A stretch of 64,000 nucleotides of DNA from Candidatus Bathyarchaeota archaeon (lineage in GTDB: Archaea > Thermoproteota > Bathyarchaeia > Bathyarchaeales > Bathycorpusculaceae): contig JAMDCQ010000014.1 in assembly GCA_023488905.1 (NCBI GenBank), positions 139,199-203,198 on the forward strand, written 5' to 3'. Of this stretch, positions 1-7,993 are shown piece by piece. Each line of letters begins with the position of its first letter. The stretch's first letter is position 1. The notes below the pieces were generated by a model, which saw only the letters and a list, made by a program, of their open reading frames with translations, had not been told where the DNA came from and ran no database searches. Both the position numbers and the translations under genes were made by a program.

Positions 1-36
1 CGTATGCGCCTTTAAATAAGGGGGGTCTAGAAAAAA
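1..36 (-). repeat. R1 dispersed repeat, edge copy
   Basis: Read on the minus strand this contains CTAGACCCCCCTTATTTAAA followed by GGCGCATACG, the same string as at 44261-44287 and nearly the same as at 26624-26651. The window edge cuts it inside the hairpin that follows the TATA-like box in the other copies. It lies just beyond the 3' end of the methylthiotransferase gene. Confidence 0.75.
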
Positions 37-75
37 ATTGCAACGTCACAACAACCCCTCTAAATCAATTACGCA

Positions 76-1404
76 TCAAATAGCCACATACCCCAACTCG
101 CCATCACGCTCTTCCTTTACAAACCTGCCTCTGAGGTAAGTCTGCGCGGCAGCGGTAACTTCAACTTTACACACTTTACCCCGCAGTTCTTCGCTGCTTT
201 TAACCACAACTGGTTTGTACGCGAAATTGCGCCCAATCCATGACCCCTCAACCTTGCCTTTTTCGTCAAAAAACACCTGCCCAACCCATCCAACCCACCG
301 CTGATTGCGCTTTGCTGAAATCTGCTTTGCCAACTCTGCTGCTATGGTGCTTCGGCGTTTGGTCTCTTCTTTATCCACCAACCCCTCGCGAATGCCCCAC
401 GCCGCTGTTTTGGGTCTGGCAAAAAACTTGGAAACGTTAGTTATGTCTGGTTCGACTTCTCTGAGCAGTTGCAGAGTGTTCTCAAATGCCTGCTCGGTTT
501 CGCCTGGATAGCCCACGATGATGTCGGTGGCAACTGTTAGGTCGGGGAAGGTTTCTCTGAAGGCTTCCACGGTGGCTTTGAATTGCTCAACCGTGTAGAA
601 CCTGCGCATGTTTTTTAGTACAGTGTTGTCGCCGCTTTGTATGGGTAAATGCAGAAACTTGAAGACCCTCTCGGACTCAAAAGCACAGATCAAGCGCTCC
701 TCGATGTCGGTGACCAAGTTAGGCGTCATCATGCCCACACGGACCCGAAAATCGCCTTTCAAACCGCCAACCGCCACCAACAACGCGGCAAGGTCGGCTT
801 TTACATCTCTGCCATAGCTTGCGGTATCCTGTGAGGTTAACCAAAACTCCCTCGCGCCCGAATCGAAATCTGCTTCCACGCGTTCGGTTATGTCTTTGAT
901 GCTGTAGCTTCGCAGGTGTCCGCGGGCTTGAACGACGCAGCAGTAGGCGCAGCTGCCTAAACAGCCAAAATTAATCGGAACAATACTCACAACTGGATTT
1001 GTTCTTTGATGGGGCAAACTGAGTAGCGGGTTTTCTTTTTTGGATGCTAGGTCGGTGACTTTTTCGCCAGCCAAAACACGCCCCACAACGTCTACGATTT
1101 CTCCACCGAGTGCTGGACCCACAGCGCCGTCAAAATACACTTCGCGGCTGAGGCGTTCGAAGCTGATTTTGGGGAGACAGCCGGCGACGACGATTTTTTT
1201 GTTTTTCGGGGCGCCTTTTATGTCGTCGATTATGCGGTTTTCGGTGGGGCCTTTGACTGCGCAGCTGTTGTAGATTATGAGATCGGCTTCGGTTTCGCTT
1301 GTGGTGAGGGTGTAGCCTGCTTGTTTTAGGCATCCGGATAGGGTTTCGCCGTCTGCGATGTTTGAGGAGCAGCCGTAGTTTTTTATGTGTACTTTTTGGG
1401 GCAT
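76..1404 (-). CDS. tRNA (N6-threonylcarbamoyladenosine-37) methylthiotransferase, MtaB/CDKAL1 type
   Basis: Radical SAM enzyme that adds a methylthio group to t6A37 of ANN-decoding tRNAs, in the cytoplasm. The 442 residues show the family order: an N-terminal UPF0004 domain with three cluster cysteines (C12, C48, C76), the radical SAM motif CLGSCAYC (C148, C152, C155), and a C-terminal TRAM-like segment. The length matches archaeal e-MtaB. The start ATG is followed at once by the typical beta strand ending in NYGC. It is transcribed alone, divergently from the ribbon-helix-helix gene. Substrate choice (t6A rather than i6A) is inferred from the archaeal context. Confidence 0.9.
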   Translation of the reverse strand: MPQKVHIKNYGCSSNIADGETLSGCLKQAGYTLTTSETEADLIIYNSCAVKGPTENRIIDDIKGAPKNKKIVVAGCLPKISFERLSREVYFDGAVGPALGGEIVDVVGRVLAGEKVTDLASKKENPLLSLPHQRTNPVVSIVPINFGCLGSCAYCCVVQARGHLRSYSIKDITERVEADFDSGAREFWLTSQDTASYGRDVKADLAALLVAVGGLKGDFRVRVGMMTPNLVTDIEERLICAFESERVFKFLHLPIQSGDNTVLKNMRRFYTVEQFKATVEAFRETFPDLTVATDIIVGYPGETEQAFENTLQLLREVEPDITNVSKFFARPKTAAWGIREGLVDKEETKRRSTIAAELAKQISAKRNQRWVGWVGQVFFDEKGKVEGSWIGRNFAYKPVVVKSSEELRGKVCKVEVTAAAQTYLRGRFVKEERDGELGYVAI

Positions 1405-1528
1405 TATGTACCTGTTCGTTAGTTGCCGTGTCTTGGCATAAAAACGTGTTCCCTGCTAATCCGAAATTGACAGATACCTGATACATGCAACGTTTTCTAT
1501 TTATAAACTATAGAACCAACATGTTATG

Positions 1529-1538
1529 TGCATATGCA
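1529..1538. promoter_or_regulatory. Palindrome TGCATATGCA between divergent genes
   Basis: A perfect 10-bp palindrome inside an AT-rich stretch with further ATGTTATG/GCATAAT half-matches on either side. It sits between the divergent methylthiotransferase and ribbon-helix-helix genes, so it is a candidate operator, possibly for the neighbouring regulator. No direct evidence of binding. Confidence 0.3.
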
Positions 1539-1580
1539 TAGCATAATATGTAGAAGTATAAGTGTCCAGTAGTGCTGTAT

Positions 1581-1590
1581 AGTTATAAAA
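1581..1590 (+). promoter_or_regulatory. TATA box of the ribbon-helix-helix operon
   Basis: AGTTATAAAA lies about 27 bp before a GGGAG ribosome binding site and the TTG start at 1613, so transcription would begin close to 1610 with a very short leader. Confidence 0.5.
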
Positions 1591-1612
1591 CCCGCAGGGA
1601 GAGTTAACTCGC

Positions 1613-1768
1613 TTGAAACTAATCACTCTGTATCTACCTGAAACGTATATAAAAGCTTTGGACCAGTTGGTGGACGAACGGTTCTACCCCAACCGAGCCG
1701 AAGCCATACGCGTCGCAATAAGAGATTTAATCAGTGCTGAAGTTTGGAGGAGAAAAGGCGTTGACTAA
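1613..1768 (+). CDS. Ribbon-helix-helix DNA-binding protein (CopG/CdrS-like)
   Basis: A 51-residue protein starting at TTG behind GGGAG. Residues 2-8 (KLITLYL) form the expected beta strand, followed by two helices with the family pattern FYPNRAEAIRVAIRDLI near residues 26-40, so it should bind DNA as a dimer. It resembles the short archaeal regulators of the CdrS type, known in haloarchaea as cell-division regulators; that link rests on size and motif only. Its stop codon lies inside the start region of the next gene, so the two are probably translationally coupled. The palindrome at 1529 is a possible target. Confidence 0.8.
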   Translation: MKLITLYLPETYIKALDQLVDERFYPNRAEAIRVAIRDLISAEVWRRKGVD

Positions 1769-2048
1769 ACCATTACATGACGAATTAAAATGTTCCCTCT
1801 CGCCGGAAGACGTGAAGGTTGAAGTTGCACCCTCAATCATCGAAACACCCTTGTTGATTGCGGCGCCCAGCATCAGCCGCAAACGCAAAACCGGCAAAGT
1901 AAAAGTAAGGATGGTAAAAACAAAAGTGACCGCCAAAAAGAGCCGTTTAGAAAAAGTCACCAGCCACCTCTACGACCTAGATGACTGCCGCGGCCCAGAA
2001 AAAACCCTCAACATCGACTTGGGCCTCTACCAAATGGAAGACTTCTAA
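1761..2048 (+). CDS. Small basic protein coupled to the ribbon-helix-helix regulator
   Basis: A 95-residue protein of unknown function. A TTG start at 1761 is preferred over GTG at 1734 because GGAGGAG lies just upstream and because TTGACTAA overlaps the regulator's stop, the classical coupling arrangement. The protein has an acidic N-terminal third, a strongly basic middle (about residues 49-73, rich in Lys and Arg) and an acidic, aromatic C-terminus ending LGLYQMEDF. There is no signal peptide or membrane segment. The basic middle could bind nucleic acid and the C-terminal peptide could be a docking tail; both are inference. I do not recognise the family. Confidence 0.65.
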   Translation: MTKPLHDELKCSLSPEDVKVEVAPSIIETPLLIAAPSISRKRKTGKVKVRMVKTKVTAKKSRLEKVTSHLYDLDDCRGPEKTLNIDLGLYQMEDF

Positions 2049-2120
2049 GCTCTTCCTACCCAACCTTTTAGTTGTTAAATTTTTGGTAAAGCTAAATATC
2101 CCCTTTAGCTGTTTTGTGTT

Positions 2121-2831
2121 ATGAACTCAATCCTAAGCGGTTTGCGCGCAGACCTCAAAGTCAGCATTGACGAAAAAACCAAACAGTCTGCCCAGCACTT
2201 CTTTAAAGAACAGATCAAAGTCTACGGCATAAAAACGGCCACTGTGGGCAAAATCGCAAAGAAGTATTGGCCTGAGGTTGAGCTTTTGGGGAAGCAGGAA
2301 CTTTTCGGTTTATGTGAGGAGCTTTTGCGTTCGGGCTACATGGAGGAAGCCTTCGTCGTTTCTAATTGGCTGCCAGAGTATATTGAAAACCTCGAAGCCG
2401 CCGACATAACCACATTCAAACGCTGGATCGAATCCTACATTGACAACTGGGCTAAATGTGATAGCTTCTGCAACCACACCGTCGGCGACTTAATTCAGAA
2501 ATACCCAGAAATTGTCGGCGAAGTTAAAAGCTGGGCAAAAAGCCAAAACCGCTGGCTCAAACGCGCATCCGCAGTATCATTTATTGTTCCAGCAAAGCGG
2601 GGCAATTTCCTCAAGGATGCTTTTGAAATCTGCGACGTGCTACTCTTGGACGGCGACGATATGGTGCAGAAGGGATATGGCTGGTTACTTAAAGAGGAGA
2701 GTCGTATGCACCAAAAAGAAGTCTTCGACTATGTGGTTAAACATCGAAAAGACATGCCGCGAACGGCGCTGCGTTATGCGATTGAGTTGATGCCTAAAGA
2801 ACTCAAAGCTGAAGCCATGAAGAAAGAATAG
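2121..2831 (+). CDS. DNA alkylation repair protein, AlkD-like HEAT-repeat family
   Basis: A 236-residue all-helical protein of the AlkD/PF08713 family, whose members wrap DNA with HEAT-like repeats and excise or bind alkylated bases. Family signatures are present: GIKTATVGKIAKKYW near residues 36-50, WIESYIDNWAKCDSFCNHTVG near the middle, and WLKRASAVSFIVPAKRG. A TATA-like GCTAAATAT lies about 25-30 bp before the ATG, so the mRNA is probably leaderless. The gene stands alone, followed by the R1 repeat cluster and tRNA-Arg. Whether it is a catalytic glycosylase cannot be read from the sequence. Confidence 0.85.
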   Translation: MNSILSGLRADLKVSIDEKTKQSAQHFFKEQIKVYGIKTATVGKIAKKYWPEVELLGKQELFGLCEELLRSGYMEEAFVVSNWLPEYIENLEAADITTFKRWIESYIDNWAKCDSFCNHTVGDLIQKYPEIVGEVKSWAKSQNRWLKRASAVSFIVPAKRGNFLKDAFEICDVLLLDGDDMVQKGYGWLLKEESRMHQKEVFDYVVKHRKDMPRTALRYAIELMPKELKAEAMKKE

Positions 2832-2845
2832 CTGCGATTTCTCTA

Positions 2846-3010
2846 CTAGGCCCCTTATTTAAAGACGGATACGATTTCGTATGCGGAAAAGTTAGAGGGC
2901 GTTTGTTGCTCTCACAGACCTCCCTATCCCCTATTTAAAGAGAAAAAGTTGGCATGTTGAAACCACGCGACCTCTCTTGGGTGACCTCCCCTCCCTTATA
3001 TAAAGAACAA
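2846..3010 (+). repeat. R1 repeat, three tandem TATA-like units
   Basis: Three related units end in CCCCTTATTTAAAG (2851-2864), CCCCTATTTAAAG (2928-2940) and CCCTTATATAAAG (2993-3005). The first is followed by a hairpin ATACGA-TT-TCGTAT. The second is preceded by TTGTTGCTCTCACAGACC, which recurs at 53926-53942 on the other strand. The third is preceded by CCACGCGACCTCTC, which recurs near 44313, 53690 and 57532. The cluster fills the space between the AlkD-like gene and tRNA-Arg. Confidence 0.8.
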
Positions 3011-3072
3011 AATCGAGCCTGTGCTATAGCAAGGCTTAAAGCGTGAAAGCCTATTTTTATTCCAACCCAGTT

Positions 3073-3150
<78 letters not shown>

Positions 3151-3192
3151 ATGGCTCTTTTTTGAAAATGTTGTTTTTGGCTGTTCAATTTT

Positions 3193-3258
3193 AGTTAATT
3201 AACTTGTGGTTGACTTTAGTTAACTTAAGGTTTATAGGATTGGTTGGATAATCCAACC
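3193..3258. promoter_or_regulatory. Operator-like palindromes and TATA box before the binding-protein gene
   Basis: Three dyads lie in 66 bp: AGTTAATTAACT (3193-3204), AGTTAACT (3218-3225), and a perfect 8-bp inverted repeat with one central base, GGTTGGATAATCCAACC (3242-3258). A TATA-like TTTATAGG (3231-3238) sits between them, so the last dyad would overlap the transcription start. This arrangement suggests a repressor site controlling metal or cofactor uptake; the regulator is unknown. Confidence 0.5.
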
Positions 3259-3274
3259 ATGAAAGGGGATGTGC

Positions 3275-3394
3275 TTGACAAGCTTGAAAAACCTCAAAAT
3301 ATCGTTAACACCAACTAAGACGGAACAGTCTTCACTCAATATTTTCAAATTTGAATCTTGGAAGAAACTTGCACTGGATGGTGCCCTACATTGA
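3275..3394 (+). CDS. Short leader ORF or displaced N-terminus of the binding protein
   Basis: A 39-codon reading frame with AGGGG six bases before TTG (a longer frame opens at ATG 3269). It encodes a hydrophilic peptide containing KTEQSSLNIFKFESWKKLAL and ends in TGA that overlaps the TTG start of the binding-protein gene by four bases. Either it is a translated leader that couples to the downstream gene, or a one-base indel at 3391 has split off an N-terminal extension. It matches no family I recognise. Confidence 0.4.
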   Translation: MTSLKNLKISLTPTKTEQSSLNIFKFESWKKLALDGALH

Positions 3395-4605
3395 AGACAA
3401 CTGTTTTAGCAATCATTCTCGCCGCATTGATCCTTGCCTCCTCTCTTTATGGAGTCTACAGCTTGATTTACATGGCATCCCCCTCTCAATCGCCAAATTC
3501 CACTTCAACACCCACAGCTACACAAACCCTGCCAACGGCAACTCCAACACAGTCGGCAACATCAAGTCCAACAGTCGCATCTACAACAGCGCCTACCACG
3601 ATACCTGAATCCACTACGGCGTCTAGGTCAACGTCTTCGTTTTATCCGATTGAAACAATTATCACTGAACAATTACCGTCGTATGTCATCATAAAAGACG
3701 TATACGGCAATGATGTCAATGTCACTCTTCCAGTGAATCGTATTGTGTCTATTACAAGTGGCGTAACCGAAATAATCTATGCTATCGGTGCTGGCGATAA
3801 AGTAGTAGGGCGAGATTCATATTCGGTTTTTTCCGATGCAGTCTTACAAGTGCCCATTGTAGCGCAATCATCAGCAAGTCCCAATACGGAACTAATAGTA
3901 GAATTAAAACCCGATTTGATAATTGCTGACACTATGCTAAGCAACAGTACCAAAGCCGCTCTTGAACAATACCTCGGTGTGCCCGTACTTATCCAAAGTG
4001 CAACCCAATCCGACCTTGTTGTGCCTTTGGTAAAAGCCCTTGGTGCGGTACTGGAAAAAGAGCAGACTGCACAAGAGCTAGTTAATTTTATGAATGGTAT
4101 AACTAATCTCGTTGCAGATCGCCTGAAAAATCTGTCAGATAGCCAGAAACCCTTAGTTTACTATGAATGGAATAAGGCTTGGTATAGTTGTAGCAGTTTA
4201 GGTTTGCCTCATCAAATGATGCTTGATGCTGGCGGAATAAATCTCGCTGCCAATGGGACTGTAACTTATCCCACTTTGAGTCCTGAATACGTTTTTGAAC
4301 GCAATCCCGATATAATCGTTCGTATATTAAGTGACAAAGCCCATAACATCACTGACTTCCAAGTTTTACGGCAAGAGTTGATGACTAGAACTGGCTTGGT
4401 GGGAACGAAAGCGGTCCAAAACGAAGGCGTATACATTCTGAGTAGCGCTTTACGAACGGGTATAAGAAATCCGCTTGGTTTACTGACCATGGCTGAATGG
4501 TTCCATCCGGATCTCTTTATTGATGTAGACCCGGTGGCGTTGCATACTGAGATGATTCAAACTTTCTTTAAAGAATCTCTTACAGGAACGTACTCATACC
4601 CATAA
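3391..4605 (+). CDS. ABC-transporter substrate-binding protein, BtuF/FepB-like
   Basis: A 404-residue cell-surface binding protein of the PF01497 type, which captures cobalamin, haem or ferric siderophores. The TTG at 3391 is chosen because the membrane anchor (about residues 4-27) begins directly after it. A Ser/Thr/Pro-rich linker of roughly 55 residues follows, probably O-glycosylated, then the binding domain: NRIVSITSGVTEIIYAIGAG near its start, a central helix, and the second lobe with YYEWNKAWYS and DAGGINLA. No permease or ATPase gene is adjacent, so the partner lies elsewhere. Regulation by the palindromes at 3193-3258 is likely. The ligand is not determined. Confidence 0.85.
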   Translation: MKTTVLAIILAALILASSLYGVYSLIYMASPSQSPNSTSTPTATQTLPTATPTQSATSSPTVASTTAPTTIPESTTASRSTSSFYPIETIITEQLPSYVIIKDVYGNDVNVTLPVNRIVSITSGVTEIIYAIGAGDKVVGRDSYSVFSDAVLQVPIVAQSSASPNTELIVELKPDLIIADTMLSNSTKAALEQYLGVPVLIQSATQSDLVVPLVKALGAVLEKEQTAQELVNFMNGITNLVADRLKNLSDSQKPLVYYEWNKAWYSCSSLGLPHQMMLDAGGINLAANGTVTYPTLSPEYVFERNPDIIVRILSDKAHNITDFQVLRQELMTRTGLVGTKAVQNEGVYILSSALRTGIRNPLGLLTMAEWFHPDLFIDVDPVALHTEMIQTFFKESLTGTYSYP

Positions 4606-5057
4606 GGTCTGACGTATAATGCGACCTCGAATACAACTTAGCTTCCGCTTTTCTTTTCTATTGAATTTCTACTGTTATTTTTATCAAAGAACGCTAAGAT
4701 TGGGCTGATGTTTTCTATCTCTTTAGCGCTTAGTCAGCCAAAAAAGTTCTGACATCGTAAACTCAAACTTGTCGGCATACTTCCAAAAGTCAAAAAACCA
4801 TGGAATTCCTTCTCGTCCGCCATACAAAACTCCGCGGGACGAAATAAAACTAAATGAACCATATGGCGGCTTTCATGCTAAAGCGCCGTATTTGTAGCTC
4901 CCGTTACCCTAACCAAACCCCGTCGAGTTCTTACGGCATTACGAGCAAAAAGGGTATCTAAGCGGTTTATCGGATAACACATTTTAAAACGTCAACAAGC
5001 CTAACAGTAATAGCACCTTCATTAAATATTCAAAAGAAAAGGGGTGGGGTTTTTTTC
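4606..5057. other. Gene-free interval of about 450 bp
   Basis: Lies between the 3' ends of two convergent genes. It has no coding frame with a plausible start, no tRNA and no copy of the dispersed repeats. A pyrimidine-rich tract at the right end (AAAAGGGGTGGGG before 5057) may contribute to termination of the minus-strand gene. Confidence 0.5.
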
Positions 5058-5597
5058 TTAACTCACTATGTATGCGAAGTATGTAGCCCAGTTGTTTCCT
5101 CTAAAATAGGCATCGGGACCGCCGCAATCTGCCCAAGAAGTCTCTTGCCCGCATGGACTATTCACTACGGCATGAGCCACGATGTACACTGTGTCGCCAG
5201 CTTCAAGACCAAGTGAACTTAGAGGAATGATGTAGAAGTCAGTATTGGCGTTTAGTCCTTCGTGTTTGTATGGGAATTTGCCTACTTGTGGGTTGCCAGA
5301 CTTTGTTTGTGGAAAGTCAGCAGGATTTAATGCTACTGCAAGGTGTGTTTCGCTAATTTTCCACGGGTTATAAGTGTTGTATTGTACGTAGAGGTTGGTT
5401 CCGTCATTCCATGTGTCTGTATATCCAATAATGGATACGTGGCTGTAGTACCATGCTGCTGTTTTTGGCCCTAATTCTCCATAGTAGTGAGGGCTTCCAG
5501 CGCAAAGCACGTTTCCTTGAGCGCTTGCGATTCCTAAAGAACCAAGAAGTATTGCTAGAGTTGCAACTGTTGTTATTGCTATCGATAATTTTTTCAT
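5058..5597 (-). CDS. Secreted protein of unknown function with a signal peptide
   Basis: A 179-residue exported protein. The ATG at 5597 is preferred to one six codons upstream because it begins the signal peptide (MKKLSIAITTVATLAILLGS, cleaved after ASA) and GGAG lies upstream. The mature part has few charges, many aromatic residues, and a pattern seen in other secreted proteins: WKISETHLAVAL, then GNPQVGKFPY, then DTVYIVAHAVV. Four cysteines may form disulphides. There is no C-terminal anchor. It is transcribed alone. Function unknown; an extracellular beta-sandwich is my guess. Confidence 0.7.
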   Translation of the reverse strand: MKKLSIAITTVATLAILLGSLGIASAQGNVLCAGSPHYYGELGPKTAAWYYSHVSIIGYTDTWNDGTNLYVQYNTYNPWKISETHLAVALNPADFPQTKSGNPQVGKFPYKHEGLNANTDFYIIPLSSLGLEAGDTVYIVAHAVVNSPCGQETSWADCGGPDAYFRGNNWATYFAYIVS

Positions 5598-5680
5598 TGT
5601 CCATTCTCCAAGCAAGCATGAAAGCAGTTAATTATATTTAAATCAAAATAGAAGAATCATCTATCTTGAAAAGTAGTCGC

Positions 5681-5800
5681 TCACAAAAGAGAACCATATG
5701 TCGGTTTTTTTGCAGCGGGCAAAACCTTCACTATTTGTTTACCGCAGGCGACGCAGGTGTACCGATGTATATCAAATGGTAATCTTTTTGCCTTATCAGT
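5681..5800 (-). pseudogene. Possible remnant of a small zinc-ribbon protein
   Basis: An open frame of 39 codons on the minus strand contains RYTCVACGKQIVKVLPAAKK, a CxxC knuckle with the feel of a small zinc ribbon, then a stop. No ATG, GTG or TTG occurs in frame after the upstream stop, and only one knuckle is present. It is either a decayed gene or chance. It follows the phosphodiesterase gene on the same strand. Confidence 0.3.
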
Positions 5801-5848
5801 TCATTTTGATTGCGTATCGTGACTTAAGCGAGGTAGGTTCGTTTTTCT

Positions 5849-7147
5849 TTATGCTGTGGTGGCTTTATCGTTTTTCAAATCGCTTAGCATGGCTATGCCT
5901 AGTGGGACAAGCATTTCTTCCTCGCTTAGCCCGCCATGTTGACCTACGAATTCGATTTTTCTCCTGTCAGGCCCCTCAAACCAAACAGTTTCTTTTCCAT
6001 AAGGGAGAATCAACAAGTTCCCTGCTCTTTCAATGAACTCCGGGCTTGCATCTCCTAAGCCGAACAGGCCGTTTTTGATTGCTTCTTTTGTTTCCACGAT
6101 TTGGGCTTTGCCGCCGATTTTTTTAAACAGTGCTTCCTTTGTTCGGGTGAGTTTTTGGTCTTTTATGTGCAGGAAAATGTCTCGCGGCCCACCAGTCGGC
6201 AAAATCCGCTTACCGTTTCTACCACATTGCATGTTTAGTAGAGGCTCTTTCTCTAAGTTAAGGTATGTCGTTTCGTTTGGCTCGGCATGTACTGCTCCGT
6301 GGTCAGCTGTCATTAGCATCAGTGTTTCCTTAGAGGATTCTGAGCCTATTTTTTCGATCAATTCTTTCTGGAGCAGATGGCTGATTGTCTGTAACTCAGC
6401 ACTGTACTCGGCGCTTTGAGGTCCATATTCATGCGAAATAATATCCAGAGTTTCTAGGTGCACAAAAAAGTAGGCTCTACCCTTGTTTTTCTCTATATTT
6501 TTTCTCAAGTTAACGATGGCATCGGATGTTTTTAGGGCGGGCACGATTGTGCTGCCGTCAAAAACTAGTTTTGTGCAGGCATTAGACGCGTTGGAGATAT
6601 GCATGTGAGTGAAGGTGTGGATTCCTTCTTGGTTTAGTGTCTGCTGAATGTTTTTGCCCTTAAACATCAGTGTTGGATCGAATCCTTCTTCAACCAAGTT
6701 TCTTTTCTTCGTGCCTATGCGTTCAAATCTGAGCGCGTTGACTGTGCCGACTTCTTTTAGGTAAATGAAATACTCAAAGAGCCCATGTTCTTGTGGGGTT
6801 AACCCTGTGTTTAGGGTTGTTAGGGCGTTTGTTGTTTGTGAGGGGTAGACGCTTGTTAATGGGCAAACCTTGCCTTTGTTTGCTAGATTGACCAAAAAGC
6901 GGTTTTCTTTATGGTGCCCGAGGTACTGGTTATATCCGAAGCCGTCAACTACGAGTAGTACGATTTTGTTAACTTTTTTGCAGTCAACTTCCTTGATGTT
7001 TTCTTTGAGTGGGTTTGGTTTTGGGTTTTTGGCTTGGAATATGTTTAGTATTAGGTTTGGTATGTTTGAGATGCAGTTTTTTTCGTATTGGGGGCGGGTG
7101 AATGCGTATAATTTTTTGGTTGTGGGCTTTAGGTTTTCGTTTTGCAT
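5849..7147 (-). CDS. Type I phosphodiesterase / nucleotide pyrophosphatase family protein
   Basis: A 432-residue member of the alkaline-phosphatase superfamily (PF01663), hydrolysing phosphodiesters with two metal ions. Visible motifs: LLVVDGFGYNQ (metal Asp) near residue 65, SVYPSQTTNALTTL with the nucleophilic Thr near residue 106, HLETLDIISHEYG, and TADHGAVHAE carrying the late Asp-His ligands. No signal peptide is evident, so it probably acts in the cytoplasm or at the membrane face. It stands alone and its substrate is unknown. Confidence 0.8.
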   Translation of the reverse strand: MQNENLKPTTKKLYAFTRPQYEKNCISNIPNLILNIFQAKNPKPNPLKENIKEVDCKKVNKIVLLVVDGFGYNQYLGHHKENRFLVNLANKGKVCPLTSVYPSQTTNALTTLNTGLTPQEHGLFEYFIYLKEVGTVNALRFERIGTKKRNLVEEGFDPTLMFKGKNIQQTLNQEGIHTFTHMHISNASNACTKLVFDGSTIVPALKTSDAIVNLRKNIEKNKGRAYFFVHLETLDIISHEYGPQSAEYSAELQTISHLLQKELIEKIGSESSKETLMLMTADHGAVHAEPNETTYLNLEKEPLLNMQCGRNGKRILPTGGPRDIFLHIKDQKLTRTKEALFKKIGGKAQIVETKEAIKNGLFGLGDASPEFIERAGNLLILPYGKETVWFEGPDRRKIEFVGQHGGLSEEEMLVPLGIAMLSDLKNDKATTA

Positions 7148-7297
7148 TGGTTCGCCTTGTGTGTCAGTTTATTGTTTGGGCTCTGGAAGTTTAGCTTTTT
7201 CGCCATATAAATATTGGTTTAACCTCAGTTAACTCTAAGTTGACTGATCTGCCTTTGAACAATGAATCCTTTTGCGAACAGGCAGATTGAATTCAAG

Positions 7298-7729
7298 TTA
7301 AACAGCGGGCCCTGCTGGATACCGCCCAAACGCATCCAAAATCTCCTCAGTTGTTGTCTTCTTACCCACGTTACGCACAAAGTCTGAGGCTGCAACTATG
7401 CCCACGAGCTTATTTTGCTTAAGCACCGGTAATCGATGAATCTTGTTTGTCGACATAACTCTTGCAGCTTCCTTAAGGGATGTCTCTGGTTCCACTGTTA
7501 TCACGGTTTTTGTCATGACCTCAGTTATTTTCTGGTCTAAAGGTGCCCTTTTTGCTACGATTCTTCGCACTATGTCTCGTTCGGTGAGTATGCCGACGGG
7601 GAACCCTTTGATTACCACGACTAGGCAACCTGGCGATTTCTGGGTCATAAGTTCTGCTGCTTCGAATACGGTTTTGTTGGATTCTATGGTTATGACCTCT
7701 TTGGTCATGATGTCTTTGACTTGGGGCAT
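7298..7729 (-). CDS. Tandem CBS-domain protein
   Basis: A 143-residue protein made of two CBS modules: residues about 7-60 (MTKEVITIESNKTVFEAAEL to GILTERDIVRR) and 70-128 (MTKTVITVEPETSLKEAARV to GIVAASDFVRN). Such stand-alone pairs bind adenine nucleotides or NAD and act as energy sensors or regulatory subunits. The loops RDIVRR and HRLPVL are typical ligand-site residues. It is monocistronic, so no partner can be named from context. Confidence 0.9.
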   Translation of the reverse strand: MPQVKDIMTKEVITIESNKTVFEAAELMTQKSPGCLVVVIKGFPVGILTERDIVRRIVAKRAPLDQKITEVMTKTVITVEPETSLKEAARVMSTNKIHRLPVLKQNKLVGIVAASDFVRNVGKKTTTEEILDAFGRYPAGPAV

Positions 7730-7933
7730 AGGCTTTCAAGCTAAAAGAAAGGTGATTTGGTCATAAAAGGTTTATTATTCGCTTCTGCACATGCCTAAAG
7801 GGTTTAAGGCTCACTTGTATGCACTTTAATTATGTTTAAATAGATAAAATCTGTTAAAAAAGTTGCTTATTTATGTATAATTTGTACTTTTCTGCTGTAT
7901 GTTTGGCGACATTCTGCTGTGAATCTAGCAAAA

Positions 7934-7979
7934 GCTTATAAGTTTAGGAGCCGTAATTTCAGGCTATAAATTTAAGGAG
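7934..7979 (+). promoter_or_regulatory. Promoter and strong RBS of the surface beta-propeller gene
   Basis: GCTTATAAG (7934-7942) preceded by AAAA is a good BRE/TATA pair about 50 bp before the gene. TTAAGGAG (7971-7979) lies 14 bases before the TTG start. The strong signals fit abundant expression of the surface protein. Confidence 0.6.
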
Positions 7980-7993
7980 AAAAAGGAAAAAAA

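Noticed and set aside
4820..4855. CCTTCTCGTCCGCCA-like sequence resembling the 3' end of a tRNA
   Set aside because: No D arm, anticodon arm or 5' acceptor partner can be drawn upstream; probably chance or an old fragment.
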